Below are positions 27,420-36,099 of a stretch of DNA of 64,000 bases, in pieces. The notes beneath the pieces are model-generated. The model did no database searches, was not told the DNA's origin, and was given only the letters and a program-made list of their open reading frames with translations. The first letter of the stretch is position 1, and every line of letters begins with the position of its first letter. Both the position numbers and the translations under genes were made by a program. The stretch lies in assembly GCA_017965445.1 (NCBI GenBank), contig JAGCPZ010000027.1:1-64000 (forward strand), given 5' to 3'. The DNA comes from Fibrobacter sp. (GTDB taxonomy: Bacteria; Fibrobacterota; Fibrobacteria; Fibrobacterales; Fibrobacteraceae).

Positions 27420-28244
27420 ATGGATTCGCTAAATGCAATGAATAAAAAAATTTGTGTATTAAATGATAAAAAAACTATAACAAATGTATTTTGGACAGGT
27501 GGATGGGATTCCACATACATGCTGATAAAATTATTGAAACAAAATAAAACTGTTCAGCCGATATATGTAATAGATAATGGTCGTGCAAGTCGAAATAACG
27601 AAATGTTAGCAATGGCAGAGATATTAAAGCATTTAGAAAACCTTGGTGGTGAGGTGTTGCCGATTGTTCAAATTAATATCAACGAGATTAAGGAAAATGA
27701 GGAAATTTCAAACTCATATAAAAATCTTTGTAAAAAAGTAAGACTTGGTTCCCAATATGATTGGATTGCAAGACTTGCTCTAGAATATCCTGGAATTGCG
27801 ATGGGTATCGAAAAACCAAACGGAGAATTTAGTGGTTGCTTAGCCGCGATAGAAAAAACAGGAAAACTGATTTTCAAAGATGGTGTTGGCTTTATAGATG
27901 TTAATCATTCAAGTCAAGATTGTATTAATATTTTTGGTAATGTTTGTTTTCCGATAATTGAACTTACGGAAACAGATATGGTAAAAGATATAAAGGAATG
28001 GGGGCTTGAAAAAGTTATGAAAAATATATGGTTCTGTCATGCTCCAATAAATGGTATTCCCTGTGGAACATGCAGACCATGTCAACAAAAAATGGAATGC
28101 AAAATGAATTTTTTATTACCCCCAAAATCACAATTAAGGTATAAAATATTCCATCTTATAGAAAGAACAATTGGAAAATCTTCAGCTAAATTATACTCAA
28201 AATTTATACATTCTCATTATTTCCATTTTTTTCACTATAATTAG
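27420..28244 (+). CDS. PP-loop ATPase related to QueC (7-cyano-7-deazaguanine synthase-like)
   Basis: 274 residues. An N-terminal PP-loop (WTGGWDSTYML, variant of SGGxDS) binds ATP. Near the C-terminus CxxxxxxIPCGTCRPCQQKMEC gives a four-cysteine cluster like the zinc site of QueC. The queuosine pathway has no other gene here. The enzyme sits between a polymerase and a LicD gene, so it probably adenylates an acid group on a sugar or linked group to make an amide or nitrile (inference). A start at the second Met (27438) is also possible. Different from WbpG-type amidotransferases, which belong to the same superfamily. Confidence 0.7.
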   Translation: MDSLNAMNKKICVLNDKKTITNVFWTGGWDSTYMLIKLLKQNKTVQPIYVIDNGRASRNNEMLAMAEILKHLENLGGEVLPIVQININEIKENEEISNSYKNLCKKVRLGSQYDWIARLALEYPGIAMGIEKPNGEFSGCLAAIEKTGKLIFKDGVGFIDVNHSSQDCINIFGNVCFPIIELTETDMVKDIKEWGLEKVMKNIWFCHAPINGIPCGTCRPCQQKMECKMNFLLPPKSQLRYKIFHLIERTIGKSSAKLYSKFIHSHYFHFFHYN

Positions 28245-28269
28245 TTAGACTACATAAAGGACTGCTCAA

Positions 28270-29025
28270 ATGAATAAAAAAGTTACAAAAGAAGAATCTG
28301 AAAAAATTCGTTTAGATATTATTACTGAGGTTGATGATTTTTGTCGAAAAAATGGTATAACATATTTCCTTGCTTTTGGAACTCTTCTTGGTGCAATTCG
28401 CCATAAAGGATATATTCCTTGGGATGATGATACCGATATCATGATGCCAAGGGAAGATCTTGAAAAATTTAAAAAATTATTTGTATCAGAAAAGTACAAG
28501 TATTCTGATGTGGATACAGAACGTGGTTACGAATATCCTTTTCCAAGAATTACATATAAAGAAACATATGACAAGAAGGGCTTGGTTGCAAAGTATTATG
28601 GAGTAAATGTAGATTTGTATCCGATTGATGGATTGCCGTCATCTGATGAAGAAATAGAGATGTTTTTTTCGCGATATAAATCTCTTTTAAAACTAAGGCT
28701 ATTTTGGATAAGAATTCGTAATAAACTCATGCGCTGTTTGCCGATAAGCAATTTGCCTTTTATAAAATTTTTAACGAAACGTTGTGTTAATCATATTAGA
28801 ACATACAAAAGAGAAACGTCAATAAAAAATATGGTTATTGATTGTGGTCGAGTTTATAGTAAGACTATTTTTGATAGTTCGGTAGAAGTAGAATTTGAAG
28901 GTAAGAAATTTTTTGCTCCAATTGGATGGGATGAGTTTTTAAGAACCCGATATGGCGATTATATGCAACCGCCTCCAGAAAATCAGCGTCATCCCTATCA
29001 TGGTGGTGATTATTATTGGTTGTAA
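28270..29025 (+). CDS. LicD family phosphotransferase
   Basis: 251 residues. LicD enzymes move phosphocholine or similar phosphodiester groups onto surface glycans. The signature ITYFLAFGTLLGAIRHKGYIPWDDDTDIMM (shown here only as the family block at about 35-65) includes the nucleotidyltransferase-type GTLLG and DDDxD residues. A second block, GVNVDLYPIDGLP, follows. No choline uptake or activation genes (licA-C) are next to it, so the substituent is open. Stop is 2 bp before the flippase ATG. Confidence 0.87.
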   Translation: MNKKVTKEESEKIRLDIITEVDDFCRKNGITYFLAFGTLLGAIRHKGYIPWDDDTDIMMPREDLEKFKKLFVSEKYKYSDVDTERGYEYPFPRITYKETYDKKGLVAKYYGVNVDLYPIDGLPSSDEEIEMFFSRYKSLLKLRLFWIRIRNKLMRCLPISNLPFIKFLTKRCVNHIRTYKRETSIKNMVIDCGRVYSKTIFDSSVEVEFEGKKFFAPIGWDEFLRTRYGDYMQPPPENQRHPYHGGDYYWL

Positions 29026-29027
29026 TC

Positions 29028-30515
29028 ATGTCCGAAGTAAAAGCCCCCCAATCTAGATCAAGCAAGGTAATGCGAGGAATTTCATCGCAGACGATTGTAA
29101 CGTTAGTTATAGGCTTGACAGAATTGTTGTTTTTTTCCATAATGTCCCGATTGTTAAGTAAAGAGGACTTCGGTTATTTTGCCGCTATAACTGCTGTAAC
29201 AGCTGTTTTCTCGTCCTTGGCTGATACCGGTATAGGTGCGGCAATTGTACAACATAAAGAGATTGACAAAAAATATCTTGATAATGCTTTTTCGTTAAGT
29301 TTCTTTATTGGCTTTATTTTAATGATACTTTTGTGTGCGCTTTCGGCCCCGATTTCGATTCTTGTCGTTGATTCTTCCATTCGTATTCCTCTTATAATTC
29401 TCTCTTGTACATTATTGTTGAGCTGTGTTACATCAGTTCCAAGAAGTATTTTGCATCGTAAAAGGATGTTTTTTAGGTTGGGCTTTTCGAGCCTAATTTC
29501 GTTGATTTTGTCTTCCCTGGTAGCGATAGTGTTGGCATTAAAAGGTTTTGGTTTTTATGCAATTCTTGGAAAAAATATTGTCAATTCGCTTTTATTGTAT
29601 TTTATTTCATTGTTTTTGGCTAAAACAAAATTTGGGTTCGATTGGAATCCAATTGTTATAAAAAAAATTTTTGGTTTTAGTGGTTGGCTGATGGCTAGTG
29701 CTTTGTTTCGTAATTTCTCCCATAGTATAGATTCCCTAATTATGCCTAGATTGATGTCTGTTTCAATGTTGGGTGCGTATAACAGACCAAAAGGGTTTAT
29801 TAGTCAGGTTTCTTCGCAGCTGAATGGAATTTTTGATTCAGCTCTTTTCCCTGTTTTATCGGAAGTTCAAAATGATAAATTAGCCATAAAGAATGCCTAT
29901 AAAACATCTATTTATTATTTGAATATTTTTGCAATGCTTTTATCAATAAGTTTTATTTTCAATTCTGAACTGATTATTCGAATTTTTTTTGGGGAACAGT
30001 GGCTAGAACTAAAATATATTTTTATGATTCTTTCTCTAGCATTTGTTTTCAATATAGATATACGGTTGACTGATTGCTATTTAAGAAGTTTGGCGTTGAC
30101 AAAGTCTCAATTTTTTTTTCGAATAATCCAATTTGTGCTGAAAACTTTATGCTTTGTTATAGGTAGTCATTGGGGACTGATTGGTTTCTCAGTTGGAGGC
30201 TTTGTTGCGGTACTTTTGATGACCTTGATAAAAGTAATTTATATTAGCAATAAAGTTGGGGTGTCTTTTAATGCGACTCTGCATTGCATGATATCTTCTT
30301 GGCGGGCAGGCTTGTTGTTTATCCCTGTTATGATTTTATGCTACATATATATTCCGTCAAGTTTGATTGGCAACATTGTTAATTGTTGTGTAATGATAAT
30401 TATGTTTATAGGTGTGTTTTTCACGGTTCCTAGTTTTGTCGGACAAAGGTATTATACAGAAATGTATCCAAAAATTATGTCAAGATTGGAAAAAATATCT
30501 CCGAAAAAAGGATGA
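29028..30515 (+). CDS. Polysaccharide flippase (Wzx-like, MOP superfamily)
   Basis: 495 residues with 12-14 predicted helices. The start (SRSSKVMRGISSQTIVTLVIGLTELLFFSIMSRLLSKEDFGYFA in family alignment) has the conserved sequence LSKEDFGYFA of oligosaccharide flippases, and GAYNRPKGF is a common loop motif of the LPS/teichuronic-acid type (WzxC). It flips lipid-linked repeat units across the inner membrane for the Wzy polymerase encoded nearby. The frame is open from 29016, inside licD, but ATG 29028 right after the LicD stop is the better start. Confidence 0.85.
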   Translation: MSEVKAPQSRSSKVMRGISSQTIVTLVIGLTELLFFSIMSRLLSKEDFGYFAAITAVTAVFSSLADTGIGAAIVQHKEIDKKYLDNAFSLSFFIGFILMILLCALSAPISILVVDSSIRIPLIILSCTLLLSCVTSVPRSILHRKRMFFRLGFSSLISLILSSLVAIVLALKGFGFYAILGKNIVNSLLLYFISLFLAKTKFGFDWNPIVIKKIFGFSGWLMASALFRNFSHSIDSLIMPRLMSVSMLGAYNRPKGFISQVSSQLNGIFDSALFPVLSEVQNDKLAIKNAYKTSIYYLNIFAMLLSISFIFNSELIIRIFFGEQWLELKYIFMILSLAFVFNIDIRLTDCYLRSLALTKSQFFFRIIQFVLKTLCFVIGSHWGLIGFSVGGFVAVLLMTLIKVIYISNKVGVSFNATLHCMISSWRAGLLFIPVMILCYIYIPSSLIGNIVNCCVMIIMFIGVFFTVPSFVGQRYYTEMYPKIMSRLEKISPKKG

Positions 30516-30575
30516 TGTGAGCAAAGAATCATTATGAATCAATGCCTATAATATTGTTGTAACGGAAGGTGAAGA

Positions 30576-31988
30576 TTGCTTTTTACGGATTTTAGTTTTT
30601 TTCTGATAATGCCGATAATATTTATTGTTTATTGGTTGATTCCTGTCCGGCTGTACGGCTTAAAAAAGATGTTTTTGCTAGTTGTCAGTTATTTGCTGTA
30701 TGTGAATTTCAACCCTACTTACGCGTTCTTGCTGTTGGCTATTTCGTTGATAACTTTTTTCGGAGCCAAGTTGTTAGCAAATGGTGTGATTGCTTTTCGT
30801 TGGGGCGGGGTTGCTATTGCTGTTCTCGCTTTGCTTCCATTAGTCTTTTTCAAGTATTATAATTTTGTAAATGAATCTGTTTTTTCATTGTTGTCTTTTG
30901 CTCATTTACGATTTCATTTGCCTGGTTTGAATTGGGCGATTCCTGTCGGGATTAGTTTTTTTACTTTTCAGGCATTGGGTTATTATCTAGATGTCTATCA
31001 TAAGAGTATTTCTGTCGAAAAAAAACTTATAGATTATCTCCTTTTTGTTTCGTTTTTTCCTCAAATTGTTTCTGGCCCAATTAGTAAGGCTTCTGAACTT
31101 TTGCCACAAATAAAAACTCCTATTCCTTTTTCTTATAACAAGGCTGCAAAAGGATGTCGATACTTTTTATGGGGGTTGTTCCTGAAAATAGTCTTGGCTG
31201 ATCGGGCAGGCTTATATGTAGCTCTGGTTCTTGACCACTACTATGATTTTTCAGGAATCAATTGTCTCTTTGCTACATTTTTATACAGTATTCAAATTTA
31301 TGCGGATTTTGCAGGCTATTCATTCATGGCGATTGGGACTGCTAATTTATTAGGATTTGATTTAATCAATAATTTTAATCATCCGTATTTTTCGATGAGT
31401 GTTACTGATTTTTGGCGCCGTTGGCATATCTCCCTTTCGCGTTGGCTCAAGGATTATGTCTATATTCCGCTTGGGGGTAACCGTTGCTCAAAAGTAAGGA
31501 ATTACATGAATATTATGACTACATTTCTTGTTAGTGGAATTTGGCATGGAGCTAATTGGACGTTTGTCCTTTGGGGTGTATTTCATGGCTTGTGTCAGGT
31601 GATGGAGAAGGCTTTGAACTTGCAAAAGACGGATTCGAAAGGTTTTTTTCGGGCGCTTAGGATCGTGGTAACTTTCTTTGTTATTTGCTTTGCGTGGATT
31701 CTTTTTCGTAGTCAGACAATTGCTGATTTTTTCAATATTGTTTATCAAATTATATCGCTGAATAAAGGATTTTACGTGGCCATGGATGGTGTTGACATGC
31801 TTGCTTATTTTGTCGTCGCATTTGTTCCTTTTGTGATTTTTGAAGTTTTGCATGAGTTTTATAAAGAAAAATATCGGAAATTGATGCGGTACATTTTTGT
31901 TCGTTGGGGAATATACATAGCTCTGTCAAGTTTGATAGCGTTGATTGGCGTTTTTGATGGGAGCGAGTTTATTTATGCGAATTTCTGA
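30576..31988 (+). CDS. MBOAT family membrane-bound O-acyltransferase
   Basis: 470 residues with about 11 membrane helices. It matches the AlgI/DltB group: KYYNFVNES, the catalytic-His segment SGIWHGANWTFVLWG, and DFWRRWHISLSRWLKDYVYIPLGG (family block) before it. Such proteins carry acyl (usually acetyl) groups across the membrane onto extracellular polysaccharide. The start is a TTG with GGAAGG about 8 bp upstream; no ATG fits better. The 3' end overlaps the next gene, an SGNH-type protein, by 14 bp, a pairing like AlgI with AlgJ/AlgX or DltB with DltD. Confidence 0.88.
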   Translation: MLFTDFSFFLIMPIIFIVYWLIPVRLYGLKKMFLLVVSYLLYVNFNPTYAFLLLAISLITFFGAKLLANGVIAFRWGGVAIAVLALLPLVFFKYYNFVNESVFSLLSFAHLRFHLPGLNWAIPVGISFFTFQALGYYLDVYHKSISVEKKLIDYLLFVSFFPQIVSGPISKASELLPQIKTPIPFSYNKAAKGCRYFLWGLFLKIVLADRAGLYVALVLDHYYDFSGINCLFATFLYSIQIYADFAGYSFMAIGTANLLGFDLINNFNHPYFSMSVTDFWRRWHISLSRWLKDYVYIPLGGNRCSKVRNYMNIMTTFLVSGIWHGANWTFVLWGVFHGLCQVMEKALNLQKTDSKGFFRALRIVVTFFVICFAWILFRSQTIADFFNIVYQIISLNKGFYVAMDGVDMLAYFVVAFVPFVIFEVLHEFYKEKYRKLMRYIFVRWGIYIALSSLIALIGVFDGSEFIYANF

Positions 31989-32904
31989 AATGAAAAAATT
32001 TGTATTGAAATTTCTTCTTTTTGCCGTGTTCATGGTGCTTGTTGACACTATTTGTGGAGTCGTGTTACCATTGCTGCAAAGTCATGCTAAAGGGGGGCGA
32101 ACTCGAACAAATTACTATTTGTCAAATAAATGTGATGCTGATATTCTTGTTCTTGGTTCATCAAGAGCGACTCACCATTACTTGCCAAAAATCCTAGATT
32201 CATTAGGCGGTATTGCATATAATGCGGGGAACGATGGTATGGGAGTCATACTTGGATATGGACGGTATTTGATGTGCACTGAAAAGCATGTGCCTAAAAT
32301 TATTATACACGATATTGCTAGTTTTGATTATGAAAAAGACGATAATTCAAAATACCTGAAGTATTTGCGACCTTATGGTGATGGACCAAAAATTAGGAAT
32401 ATCATTTCACAAATAGGTGAATCCTTCATCAATTTAAAAATGCTGTCGAATATGTATCGTAGTTCGTCAAGTATTATCCCCAACATAAGGGATCTTTTTG
32501 TAGATGAAAAAACTGATAATAGGGGGTATTTACCACTCTATAAAAAATGCAAAAATTGTGACAATTTTCCCTCAGAAAAGGGTACTTCTATGTTGAAACT
32601 GGACTCGATAAAGCTAAAGATATTTGACTCATTTGTCAAAGAAACCGCCCGCCAAGGTTCAACGTTATATTTTGCGATTAGTCCTAAATTTTCAACTGAA
32701 AAAACTGAACAATCGCCAAGATATGCTTATGGCGAAAAATTGGCTGAAAAATACAATGTTCCTTTACTGAATCATTTGTTTACTCCCGGTATTTCGGACA
32801 ATCCGGCTTTTTTTGCCGACAAAACGCATTTGAATGACAGTGGTGCTACTGCTTATTCAAAATTGATTGTTGATGAAATACGGAAAATGGAAAATTTCAG
32901 ATAG
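31975..32904 (+). CDS. SGNH/GDSL-like acyltransferase or esterase, MBOAT partner
   Basis: 309 residues from ATG 31975 (an alternative ATG lies at 31990). N-terminal membrane anchor (FVLKFLLFAVFMVLVDTICGVVLPLL), then an SGNH fold outside the membrane: nucleophile region DILVLGSSRATHHYLP and terminal block DKTHLNDSGATAYSKLI, supplying the Asp and His. It overlaps the MBOAT gene, so it probably completes O-acetylation of the glycan in the periplasm, as DltD and AlgJ do in their systems (inference). GGGAG lies 11 bp before the chosen start. Confidence 0.8.
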   Translation: MRISEMKKFVLKFLLFAVFMVLVDTICGVVLPLLQSHAKGGRTRTNYYLSNKCDADILVLGSSRATHHYLPKILDSLGGIAYNAGNDGMGVILGYGRYLMCTEKHVPKIIIHDIASFDYEKDDNSKYLKYLRPYGDGPKIRNIISQIGESFINLKMLSNMYRSSSSIIPNIRDLFVDEKTDNRGYLPLYKKCKNCDNFPSEKGTSMLKLDSIKLKIFDSFVKETARQGSTLYFAISPKFSTEKTEQSPRYAYGEKLAEKYNVPLLNHLFTPGISDNPAFFADKTHLNDSGATAYSKLIVDEIRKMENFR

Positions 32905-32931
32905 AAACTATCATTAATCAAGTATTTTTTT

Positions 32932-33849
32932 CTATTTGATTGGAAGTTTTATTAAGTCGCCTAGACGATTATTCCACTCCATTGGGCGAAATTCTCCCAA
33001 TCCACTGGCTGGATAAAATGTCATTTCTCCAAAATAAAATTGATTGTTTATCACGAAAAAATCAACACGAACAAAGGGGATTCCTTCAGAAAGGCTTTCG
33101 CATGCCTCAATTAATGCTTTTAAACATCTAGGTTTTTCAACGGGATTAAGTCCGTTTTCAACAACAGGATTAAGTCCAACAAATGGCATGTGGTTCCATT
33201 CTAAGTCGTAAAAATCAATCGTTTCTTTGGTAAATCGATCTCGAATAACCTGACAATATTGTGGTTTCCCGTTAAAACAAAAAAACTTGTAATCATTAAG
33301 TTCCCCATTTTCATCCTCCATGTATTTTTCTGCAATAATACGAGGAGTAACATTTTTATAAGGCCATTCCCTATATGTCTTATAAATGCTGCGCTGCTTT
33401 AATTGCATGTCCATCTTTTTTATAGAGGCTTCCCTATTAAGGGTTAGTTTATTTTTGCAAACTAATACATTGCCGCCACCTCCGTTTGTTGTTTTTAAAA
33501 CAAACTTATTTGGTAGTGAGTCAAAATCAATTTTTTCAGCACTGTTCCACACGCCTAATATAGGGATTATATGATCTTCACCAATTATCTTTGCAACATA
33601 ATTCTTAACGGCATACTTATCGACAAGTGTTGTATAAAGAGGGTTGCGGTTATTCAGTTTTAGCCATTGTATTTTTTCACTGAAACTTTTGGGATTACTT
33701 AAATCTAATTTATACCCCATTTTGCAACGGAACATCAGTTGCAAATAAATCTTATCTGAAAAAAGAAAATTCAGATTTCTTAGCATTTTTATAAAAAAAT
33801 CGGCTCGAGTATTTTTTGCTGATTTAATGGTGTTAACAAATGTTCGCAT
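32932..33849 (-). CDS. TupA-like ATP-grasp protein
   Basis: 305 residues. ATP-grasp ligase of the TupA type (first described in teichuronopeptide synthesis; now common in capsule loci). Recognised by NPKSFSEKIQWLKLNNRNPLYTTLVDKYAVKNYV in its family block, KTTNGGGGN (ATP loop), PRIIAEKYM, DYKFFCFNGKP and VRVDFFVIN with GEMTFYPASG (metal-binding end). It would join an amino acid or similar group to a sugar acid. The only gene of the island on the minus strand, so it is transcribed separately. A small in-frame repeat (LNPVVENG, LNPVE) is visible at about residues 228-240. Confidence 0.85.
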   Translation of the reverse strand: MRTFVNTIKSAKNTRADFFIKMLRNLNFLFSDKIYLQLMFRCKMGYKLDLSNPKSFSEKIQWLKLNNRNPLYTTLVDKYAVKNYVAKIIGEDHIIPILGVWNSAEKIDFDSLPNKFVLKTTNGGGGNVLVCKNKLTLNREASIKKMDMQLKQRSIYKTYREWPYKNVTPRIIAEKYMEDENGELNDYKFFCFNGKPQYCQVIRDRFTKETIDFYDLEWNHMPFVGLNPVVENGLNPVEKPRCLKALIEACESLSEGIPFVRVDFFVINNQFYFGEMTFYPASGLGEFRPMEWNNRLGDLIKLPIK

Positions 33850-34067
33850 CTTTATTTCCTTATGTCATCAGGTCTGACGACTCTTGGTGGCATTATACAT
33901 TTTTTCTTATCTCTTTGCAAGTCGTTCCTCTGGATATGGACGGACGGCTTTGGCTATCTCTAGATTTGTTATGAGTTGCGAATGACTGTGGTAGCTATTT
34001 TTTATATATTTTTTTTAGTCGTATTAGCATTATATAGTTGAACCTATTCCTGAAAAAGAGAAATGAA

Positions 34068-35126
34068 TTGAAAAAGAAAGTCCTCATATTTGTGCAGCCA
34101 GGTGTTGGTGGTGCTGAACGTGTTTCTGTGACTATCGGGAAAAACTTGAATCCGGAATTATTTAATGTCTGCTTTTATGCTGTTGGCCCACGCAAATGTG
34201 AAATTTCGGAATTTATTCCTCAAAATCAGTTTAAAGGACATTTGCAACATTCGAATCCTTTCATTTTGTTGATTGATTTATATAAAGTAATCAAAAAAGA
34301 ATCTGCTGATATTATATTTTCATCGGTGATGCATTATAGTACAAAACTTCTTTTGTTACAACCTTTTTTTTCGAAAATTAAATTTATTATTCGATGTGAG
34401 AATAATTTTTTTTCTTTTAATACGCGTCAAAGGTTGATGATTCGTTTTTTGTATCATCGAGCACAAAGAATTGTTGCACAGACCGATGAAATGCAAAATG
34501 AACTTATCGAAAAAGTTCTCTTGCCTGCCTCTAAAATTGTTACTATTCAAAATCCTCAAGATTTTGAGATGATAAGTAGACTTGCGCGGGAATCTAGCCC
34601 ATTTAAAGATTCATCGAAAACGTATTTCGTTGCTTCAGGTCGTTTCGCTCATCAAAAAGGATTTGATATTCTTGTTCGGGCGTTTGCTCTTGTTTCTCAA
34701 AAGATGAAAGAAGCTGAGCTTTATATGGTTGGCAAAAATTCTGGGCCAAATGAGGCTTGCTATAAGCAAATTAATGATTTGATAAAACAATTGAGCTTGA
34801 GCGAAAAAGTTCATTGCATGGGGTATCAAAAAAATCCTTATGTGTATGTGAAAAATGCAGATTGCTTTGTCTTGTCAAGTCGGTACGAAGGCCTTCCGAA
34901 TGTGTTGATTGAGGCTTTATATCTTGGAACGCCAGCGGCGGCGGTAACGTGTATTCCCGCTGTTGCTCGAATTGTTGAAGGTGGTAAAACAGGATATTTA
35001 GCGAAATCTGAAGATGTTTATTCATTAGCGGAAGCGATGCTCAATGCTGTCAAACTGGGTCGGATTCATAGCGATTATCCCATGGATACGATGCCTGCTT
35101 TTAATAAATTATTTTTGGAAGTGTAG
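34068..35126 (+). CDS. GT4 family glycosyltransferase
   Basis: About 352 residues, GT-B fold. N-terminal VLIFVQPGVGGAERVS is the usual acceptor-side motif. The C-terminal nucleotide-sugar domain has FVASGRFAHQKGFDILVRAF and the EX7E block SRYEGLPNVLIEAL. The start is uncertain: TTG codons at 34038 and 34068 are in frame and no ATG is. I prefer 34068 because an AAGAG lies 8 bp upstream and the protein then begins MKKKVLIFVQ. Acts on the cytoplasmic face in repeat-unit assembly; sugar unknown. Confidence 0.82.
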   Translation: MKKKVLIFVQPGVGGAERVSVTIGKNLNPELFNVCFYAVGPRKCEISEFIPQNQFKGHLQHSNPFILLIDLYKVIKKESADIIFSSVMHYSTKLLLLQPFFSKIKFIIRCENNFFSFNTRQRLMIRFLYHRAQRIVAQTDEMQNELIEKVLLPASKIVTIQNPQDFEMISRLARESSPFKDSSKTYFVASGRFAHQKGFDILVRAFALVSQKMKEAELYMVGKNSGPNEACYKQINDLIKQLSLSEKVHCMGYQKNPYVYVKNADCFVLSSRYEGLPNVLIEALYLGTPAAAVTCIPAVARIVEGGKTGYLAKSEDVYSLAEAMLNAVKLGRIHSDYPMDTMPAFNKLFLEV

Positions 35127-35127
35127 A

Positions 35128-36081
35128 ATGTCTGTAAATTATCTGATTATAGTCCATAAGTCACCAAAGCAATTTCAGCGTCTAGTTAGAGCTTTGGATG
35201 CTCCCTGGGTGAATTTTTTTATTCATGTTGATAAAAAATGTCATGATAAGGAGTTTGAATTTTTAATTCCTGAAAAGGGTAATGTTCATTATGTAAAAAA
35301 AATGAATCGTGTAGATGTAAGATGGGGGGATGCCTGCCAAATAGATGCTTACTTGGCTTGTATGCGTTTAGCTATTTCTTCTCGTGTTGAAGGTCGTTTT
35401 GTTCTTATATCGGGTCAAGATTATCCTTTGAGGACACCCGCATATATTCGGGATTATTTTGATTCGCATAAAGATTATAACTTTATGACGATTTATCCGA
35501 TTCCTGATCCGGTCAAGGTCTCTGAAAATGGAGGCTATGAACGCCTTATATCGTACACCTTTGATTGCAAAAATCCCAAAGATGAAAGGATGAAAGCTAA
35601 AATACAGCCCAAATCCTTGCGCTTAAAAACGATTTTAGGCTTTTATCGGTTGCTCCGTTATCGTAGTGAACTTTTGCCATTGGCGATAAAACTTTATTTT
35701 AAAAAAAGAGTCTATCCTAAATCTCTTGCTATGTATTTTAATGAAGTTTGGTGGGCGCTTAATAAGGACGCCGTTCAAAAATTTATTAGTATTTATGAAA
35801 ATCCGGAAATTAGAGACTTTTATAAATATACGCACTGCCCAGATGAAACCTCTTTTAGTTCAATATTGCTTGCAAATCCGGAATTTGAAAAGACGTTAAT
35901 GCCGATGTGTCACTATATTGATTGGAGTTCGTCTAAAAATGCTTCTCCTAAAACGATAGACGAATCGGATATTCCTAAAATAAAGGCGGAAATGGAAACC
36001 AAACCATATGTCATGTTTGCTCGCAAGTTCGAAGAAAATGCAAAAGTTTTAGACTTGATTGACGATTTGTTTTTAAAGTAA
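35128..36081 (+). CDS. Core-2/I-branching N-acetylglucosaminyltransferase-like protein (GT14)
   Basis: 317 residues. Resembles the 'branch' family (GT14; beta-1,6-N-acetylglucosaminyl- or xylosyltransferase-like) also found in bacterial capsule loci. Visible blocks are YLIIVHKSPKQFQRLVRAL, FFIHVDKK, FVLISGQDYPLRTPAYIRDYF and SLAMYFNEVWWALNKDAV, with PDETSFSSILL near the C-terminus. ATG at 35128 follows the preceding stop by 1 bp and is the natural start, although the frame is open to 35044. May add a side branch to the glycan (inference). Confidence 0.85.
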   Translation: MSVNYLIIVHKSPKQFQRLVRALDAPWVNFFIHVDKKCHDKEFEFLIPEKGNVHYVKKMNRVDVRWGDACQIDAYLACMRLAISSRVEGRFVLISGQDYPLRTPAYIRDYFDSHKDYNFMTIYPIPDPVKVSENGGYERLISYTFDCKNPKDERMKAKIQPKSLRLKTILGFYRLLRYRSELLPLAIKLYFKKRVYPKSLAMYFNEVWWALNKDAVQKFISIYENPEIRDFYKYTHCPDETSFSSILLANPEFEKTLMPMCHYIDWSSSKNASPKTIDESDIPKIKAEMETKPYVMFARKFEENAKVLDLIDDLFLK

Positions 36082-36099
36082 AAATTTGGTGAAAGAATA

